A DNA stretch of 64,000 nt from Mesorhizobium muleiense (lineage in GTDB: Bacteria; Pseudomonadota; Alphaproteobacteria; Rhizobiales; Rhizobiaceae): assembly GCF_900099905.1 (NCBI RefSeq), contig NZ_FNEE01000001.1, positions 111,091 through 175,090 on the forward strand, written 5' to 3'. Positions 61,086-64,000 of the stretch are shown one piece after another. Positions within the stretch are counted from its first letter, which is position 1; each line of letters opens with the position of its first letter. The translations under genes were made by a program, and so were the position numbers. A model generated the notes under the pieces. The model made no database searches. It saw only the letters and a program-made list of their open reading frames with translations, and was not told the DNA's origin.

Positions 61086-62546
61086 ATGGCGCAAGAATCG
61101 ATACATGTCGAAGTTGCGGCGCCGCAGCCGGCTTGCCGTCGCCCGCTCGTTGTTGATATGGACGGGACACTGGTTCGTTCAGACCTGTTGATAGAAACCG
61201 CCCTGTCGGAGTTTGCACGCCGACCTCAATCTGCGGTCGACATGTTAAAAGCACTGAGGCTTGGCAAGGCTGCGTTAAAACAGTGCGCTGCTTCCTCGGT
61301 AGAGTTCGACGCGTCTGCGCTTCCATACGACGAAGCTGTGCTCAAAGAGATTGAGGCGGCGCAGAAGGACGGGCGGCAAGTCTACCTTGCATCCGCCGCT
61401 TCCGAACGCATCGTCAGAGCTGTTGCAGATCACTTGGGCGTTTTTGATGGGTACATCGGGTCGGATGCGACCACGAACTGCTCGGGCAAGACGAAAGCAG
61501 CCAAGCTGGTCGCAGTGTTCGGCGAGGGAAGGTTCGACTACATTGGCAACGATGCCGACGACCTCGCTGTCTGGTCAAAATGCGGAACGGCAATTGCAAT
61601 CCGCACATCTGGACGGGTTTCCAGAAGGCTTGCGGCAATGCCTGTCGAAAAGGAATACCTGCCCCACCAGAAACCAAGCTGGCGGACATGGGCGCGCCTT
61701 TTGAGGGTGCACCAATACACGAAGAACCTTCTGCTGCTGGTTCCGTTGCTGGCTTCCCACCAGTTCACTGCCGAGAACCTGATCGAGCTCGGAATCGCAT
61801 TCCTCAGCTTTTGCCTTTGCGCTTCGAGTGTCTACATTATCAACGACCTCGTTGACCTTCAGGCCGACAGGGCGCACCCGACCAAGCGGCATCGACCGCT
61901 GGCGGAGGGCAGAATCCAACTGATCCACGCGTTGCTCGCCGCGCCGCTGCTTTTAATCGCGTCATTCATCCTCTCTACTGGTGTGTCTCCTGCCTTCTTT
62001 GCCGTCCTCTTTGGGTACTTCGTCCTTACCACGGCCTATTCGTTCTACCTCAAGCGCAAGATGCTCATCGACGTCGTTACGCTCGCGATGCTCTACACGG
62101 TGCGCATCATTGCCGGGGCTATCGCGATCGGAGTGCACGTCTCTCCGTGGCTTCTGACCTTCGCCATCTTCATTTTCTTGGCGCTGGCGCTGGTCAAGAG
62201 ATATGCCGAACTTGCCACACGCCTAGATCTCCAACTGTCCGAGCCTTCGAACCGGAACTACAAGTTCGAGGATCTCGGCGTGGTTGCCGCGTTTGCAGCG
62301 GCCGCGGGCTACAATTCCGTCACCGTGTTCGCGCTGTACATATCCTCGCCGGACGTGAACGTGCTCTACCAACGGCCGCAAATGCTCTGGTTCGTCTGCC
62401 CCGTGCTCATCTACTGGACCAGCCGTCTGGTGATGATTGCTCACAGGCGCAGCATGACCGAGGATCCGATTGTGTTTGCGATGACCGACCGCAACAGCCT
62501 GCTGTCATTCCTCATTGCCGGGCTAGCTGTCGTGGCGGCGGTCTAG
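61086..62546 (+). CDS. HAD phosphatase-UbiA prenyltransferase fusion (DPPR synthase-like)
   Basis: A 486-residue protein (ATG 61086; the frame also starts with GTG 61071). The N-terminal 190 residues are a HAD phosphatase (VVDMDGTLVRSDLL with catalytic Asps, and YIGNDADDLAVW). The rest is a UbiA transferase with about eight spans and the Mg-binding NDLVDLQADRAHPTKRHRPL motif. Such fusions resemble decaprenyl-phosphate phosphoribosyltransferase (mycobacterial Rv3806c), with the HAD domain perhaps replacing the separate phosphatase (Rv3807c). It would make polyprenyl-phospho-ribose at the membrane for conversion to arabinose by the following genes. Confidence 0.82.
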   Translation: MAQESIHVEVAAPQPACRRPLVVDMDGTLVRSDLLIETALSEFARRPQSAVDMLKALRLGKAALKQCAASSVEFDASALPYDEAVLKEIEAAQKDGRQVYLASAASERIVRAVADHLGVFDGYIGSDATTNCSGKTKAAKLVAVFGEGRFDYIGNDADDLAVWSKCGTAIAIRTSGRVSRRLAAMPVEKEYLPHQKPSWRTWARLLRVHQYTKNLLLLVPLLASHQFTAENLIELGIAFLSFCLCASSVYIINDLVDLQADRAHPTKRHRPLAEGRIQLIHALLAAPLLLIASFILSTGVSPAFFAVLFGYFVLTTAYSFYLKRKMLIDVVTLAMLYTVRIIAGAIAIGVHVSPWLLTFAIFIFLALALVKRYAELATRLDLQLSEPSNRNYKFEDLGVVAAFAAAAGYNSVTVFALYISSPDVNVLYQRPQMLWFVCPVLIYWTSRLVMIAHRRSMTEDPIVFAMTDRNSLLSFLIAGLAVVAAV

Positions 62547-62569
62547 GCAACGCGAAATGGTGTAACGAT

Positions 62570-62995
62570 ATGCGTTCCCTTCAATTCACAACATACGCGA
62601 CCCGTTATGCGGCTTTCGCAGTCATCGCGACGGCAGCCAACCTCCTGTTGCAGGAGGCAACAGTTCGCGCCGCACCGTTTTTCACTCTCTTCGTTTCAAT
62701 CACGGTCGGCACCGTCGGGGGATTTGTCGTCAAATATGTTCTCGACAAAAACTACATCTTCTTTGATCCGTTTGAAGGCAGGTACCAGGAAGCCCGCAAG
62801 GTAACGCTCTACGGGGTGTTCAGCGTACTAACGACGATTATCTCCTGGGCCTTCGAAATAGGATTCTGGCACATTTGGGGGACGTCTCTTGCCAAATATT
62901 CGGGCGCGATTCTCGGACTTGCCATCGGCTATGCAACCAAGTTCGCCCTCGACAGCAGATATACCTTCCGTTCCGGGAGGCCACAGTGGAGCTAA
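62570..62995 (+). CDS. GtrA-family membrane protein
   Basis: A 141-residue protein with four membrane spans, typical of GtrA (PF04138): ATRYAAFAVIATAANLLLQE, VSITVGTVGGFVVKYVLDKN, and ATKFALDSRYTFRS at the end. GtrA proteins are proposed to handle polyprenyl-phosphate sugars across the membrane; in mycobacteria one (Rv3789) lies beside dprE1. The ATG at 62570 is the best start. It overlaps the next gene by ten bases. Confidence 0.85.
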   Translation: MRSLQFTTYATRYAAFAVIATAANLLLQEATVRAAPFFTLFVSITVGTVGGFVVKYVLDKNYIFFDPFEGRYQEARKVTLYGVFSVLTTIISWAFEIGFWHIWGTSLAKYSGAILGLAIGYATKFALDSRYTFRSGRPQWS

Positions 62996-64000
62996 GCGGG
63001 TGGGGACGGTATCCGAGGCACAGCAGCAACGTCGTCAGCCCGGGATCTCCTCGCGAACTGGCGATGCTGCAGCGGCACATACCGACCTACGTGGCGCGAG
63101 GCAACGGACGCTCATATGGCGACGCCGGTATCGGTGCAGGAGTGACGCTCGATATGCGTCGCTTCGACCGAATGAAGGGTTTCGACGAAACCTCGGGCTT
63201 ACTGACAGTCGAAGCTGGTGTGTTACTAGCTGACCTAATCGACAGATTCCTGCCTCGAGGGTTCTTCCCTGCCGTGGTACCGGGCACGCGCTTTGTCACG
63301 ATCGGCGGCATGATTGCTGCGGACGTTCACGGCAAAAACCATCATTGGGTCGGGGGCTTCGGCGATCATGTAGAAGCGCTGAAACTGATGTTTCCCTCGG
63401 GACAGACGGTCCGATGCTCCCGGGATGATAATTCTGACCTCTTCAAAGCTACGATTGGGGGGATGGGCCTGACTGGAACGATTGTCGAGGCTACGATCCG
63501 GTTGATCAAGGTCGAAACAGGATGGATGAGGCAGAACACTGTACGAGCCGAGAATATATTATCGGCCGTGCAGCTACTGACAGCTAATGAAGGCGCCAGC
63601 TATGCCGTAGCTTGGGTCGATTGCCTTTCCAGGGGAAACGCGCTTGGCCGCTCGCTGGTTTACCTCGGCGAACATGTCAGCCTTGACGCTCTCCAGGAAA
63701 GAAACCCGGGTGCACCGATCTACCCGAATACCCGTGGTCGCGGGATTGCCGTGCCATTGGATGCCCCGGGCTTTCTTCTCAACAGGCACTCCATCCGAGC
63801 CTTTAATGCGCTCCGTTACGCCCGCGCCCGCACCAAGGATGAACTGGTGACGTGGCAATCCTATTTCTTCCCCCTGGACGGCCTTGACCAATGGAACCGG
63901 CTCTACGGCCGCCGCGGGTTCCTGCAATACCAATTCGTTCTCCCCCATCAGACAGCGTCACGCGTCTTGCCTGAAATCATGGGAGAAATTGCCACAACGA
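62986..64000 (+). CDS. DprE1-like FAD oxidoreductase, N-terminal part
   Basis: The frame runs from a GTG at 62986 to the end of the window (338 codons). The start follows GGGAGG by five bases. The FAD-binding segment RGNGRSYGDAGIG, LPGTRFVTIGG-like PGTRFVTIGGMIAADVHGKN with HGKNHH at 115-120, and GGMGLTGTIVEATI match decaprenylphosphoryl-ribose 2'-oxidase (DprE1) and the related FAD_binding_4 family. The distal part, where key active-site residues of DprE1 lie, is outside the window. It would oxidise polyprenyl-P-ribose at C2' on the way to arabinose. Confidence 0.85.
   Translation, partial: MELSGWGRYPRHSSNVVSPGSPRELAMLQRHIPTYVARGNGRSYGDAGIGAGVTLDMRRFDRMKGFDETSGLLTVEAGVLLADLIDRFLPRGFFPAVVPGTRFVTIGGMIAADVHGKNHHWVGGFGDHVEALKLMFPSGQTVRCSRDDNSDLFKATIGGMGLTGTIVEATIRLIKVETGWMRQNTVRAENILSAVQLLTANEGASYAVAWVDCLSRGNALGRSLVYLGEHVSLDALQERNPGAPIYPNTRGRGIAVPLDAPGFLLNRHSIRAFNALRYARARTKDELVTWQSYFFPLDGLDQWNRLYGRRGFLQYQFVLPHQTASRVLPEIMGEIATT

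Overview
The window reads as a chromosomal or large-replicon segment of a Mesorhizobium-like alphaproteobacterium (Rhizobiales). Clues are the high GC content, the matR/matABC malonate module, several copies of a short palindromic repeat with an 'AAAAGTGTG...AGCGGTTTT' core of the kind common in Mesorhizobium genomes, an ExoP/ExoY-like exopolysaccharide pair, and the general style of the ABC, GntR and LPS genes. Species cannot be fixed from the sequence alone.

Left part (1-15 kb). After the 3' end of an amylo-alpha-1,6-glucosidase gene comes a minus-strand four-gene operon of unknown function (181-aa protein, coiled-coil protein, WD40-like propeller, 57-aa protein). Divergent from it lies a complete propane/phenol-type soluble diiron monooxygenase operon: hydroxylase alpha (mimA-like), reductase (mimB), hydroxylase beta (mimC), coupling protein (mimD), an amidohydrolase, a MIP18/DUF59 protein, a divergent GroEL (mimG-like) and a zinc alcohol dehydrogenase. 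It is preceded by a textbook sigma-54 promoter and a perfect upstream inverted repeat. The convergent sigma-54 activator gene (AcoR/MimR type) follows. Together these would oxidise a short alkane or related ketone/phenol to an alcohol and pass it to the dehydrogenase.

Middle-left (15-30 kb). matR/matABC converts imported malonate to malonyl-CoA and acetyl-CoA, with two operator-like palindromes between matR and matA. Then a seven-gene minus-strand operon encodes a PotABCD-type ABC transporter, a HisD-family dehydrogenase resembling sulfopropanediol dehydrogenase HpsN, a Zn-dehydrogenase and a HutC-type GntR regulator. An SDR gene sits just upstream. I read it as a candidate dihydroxypropanesulfonate (DHPS) or similar polyol uptake and oxidation system.

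Right half (29-64 kb). This is a cell-surface polysaccharide region, punctuated by decayed insertion sequences (IS66, IS110, IS256 remnants). It holds TylF, FkbM and other methyltransferases, a GSCFA protein, glycosyltransferases of several families, an MsbA-like ABC exporter, three tandem paralogues with a GT-B-like C-terminal domain, two sulfotransferases plus one decayed sulfotransferase, and LPS-core-like glycosyltransferases (31-49 kb). Then come a Crp/Fnr regulator, an atypical LuxR regulator with a palindromic operator, an ExoP-like chain-length protein with altered Walker motifs, an ExoY-like phosphoglycosyltransferase, an FG-GAP lipoprotein and a GT39-like membrane glycosyltransferase. 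At the right edge is a HAD-UbiA fusion, GtrA and DprE1-like trio that parallels the mycobacterial decaprenylphosphoryl-arabinose pathway. The DprE1-like gene runs off the window.

No tRNA, rRNA or CRISPR array was recognised. Several start codons were moved from the longest frame to positions with a good ribosome binding site; each case is noted in its entry.
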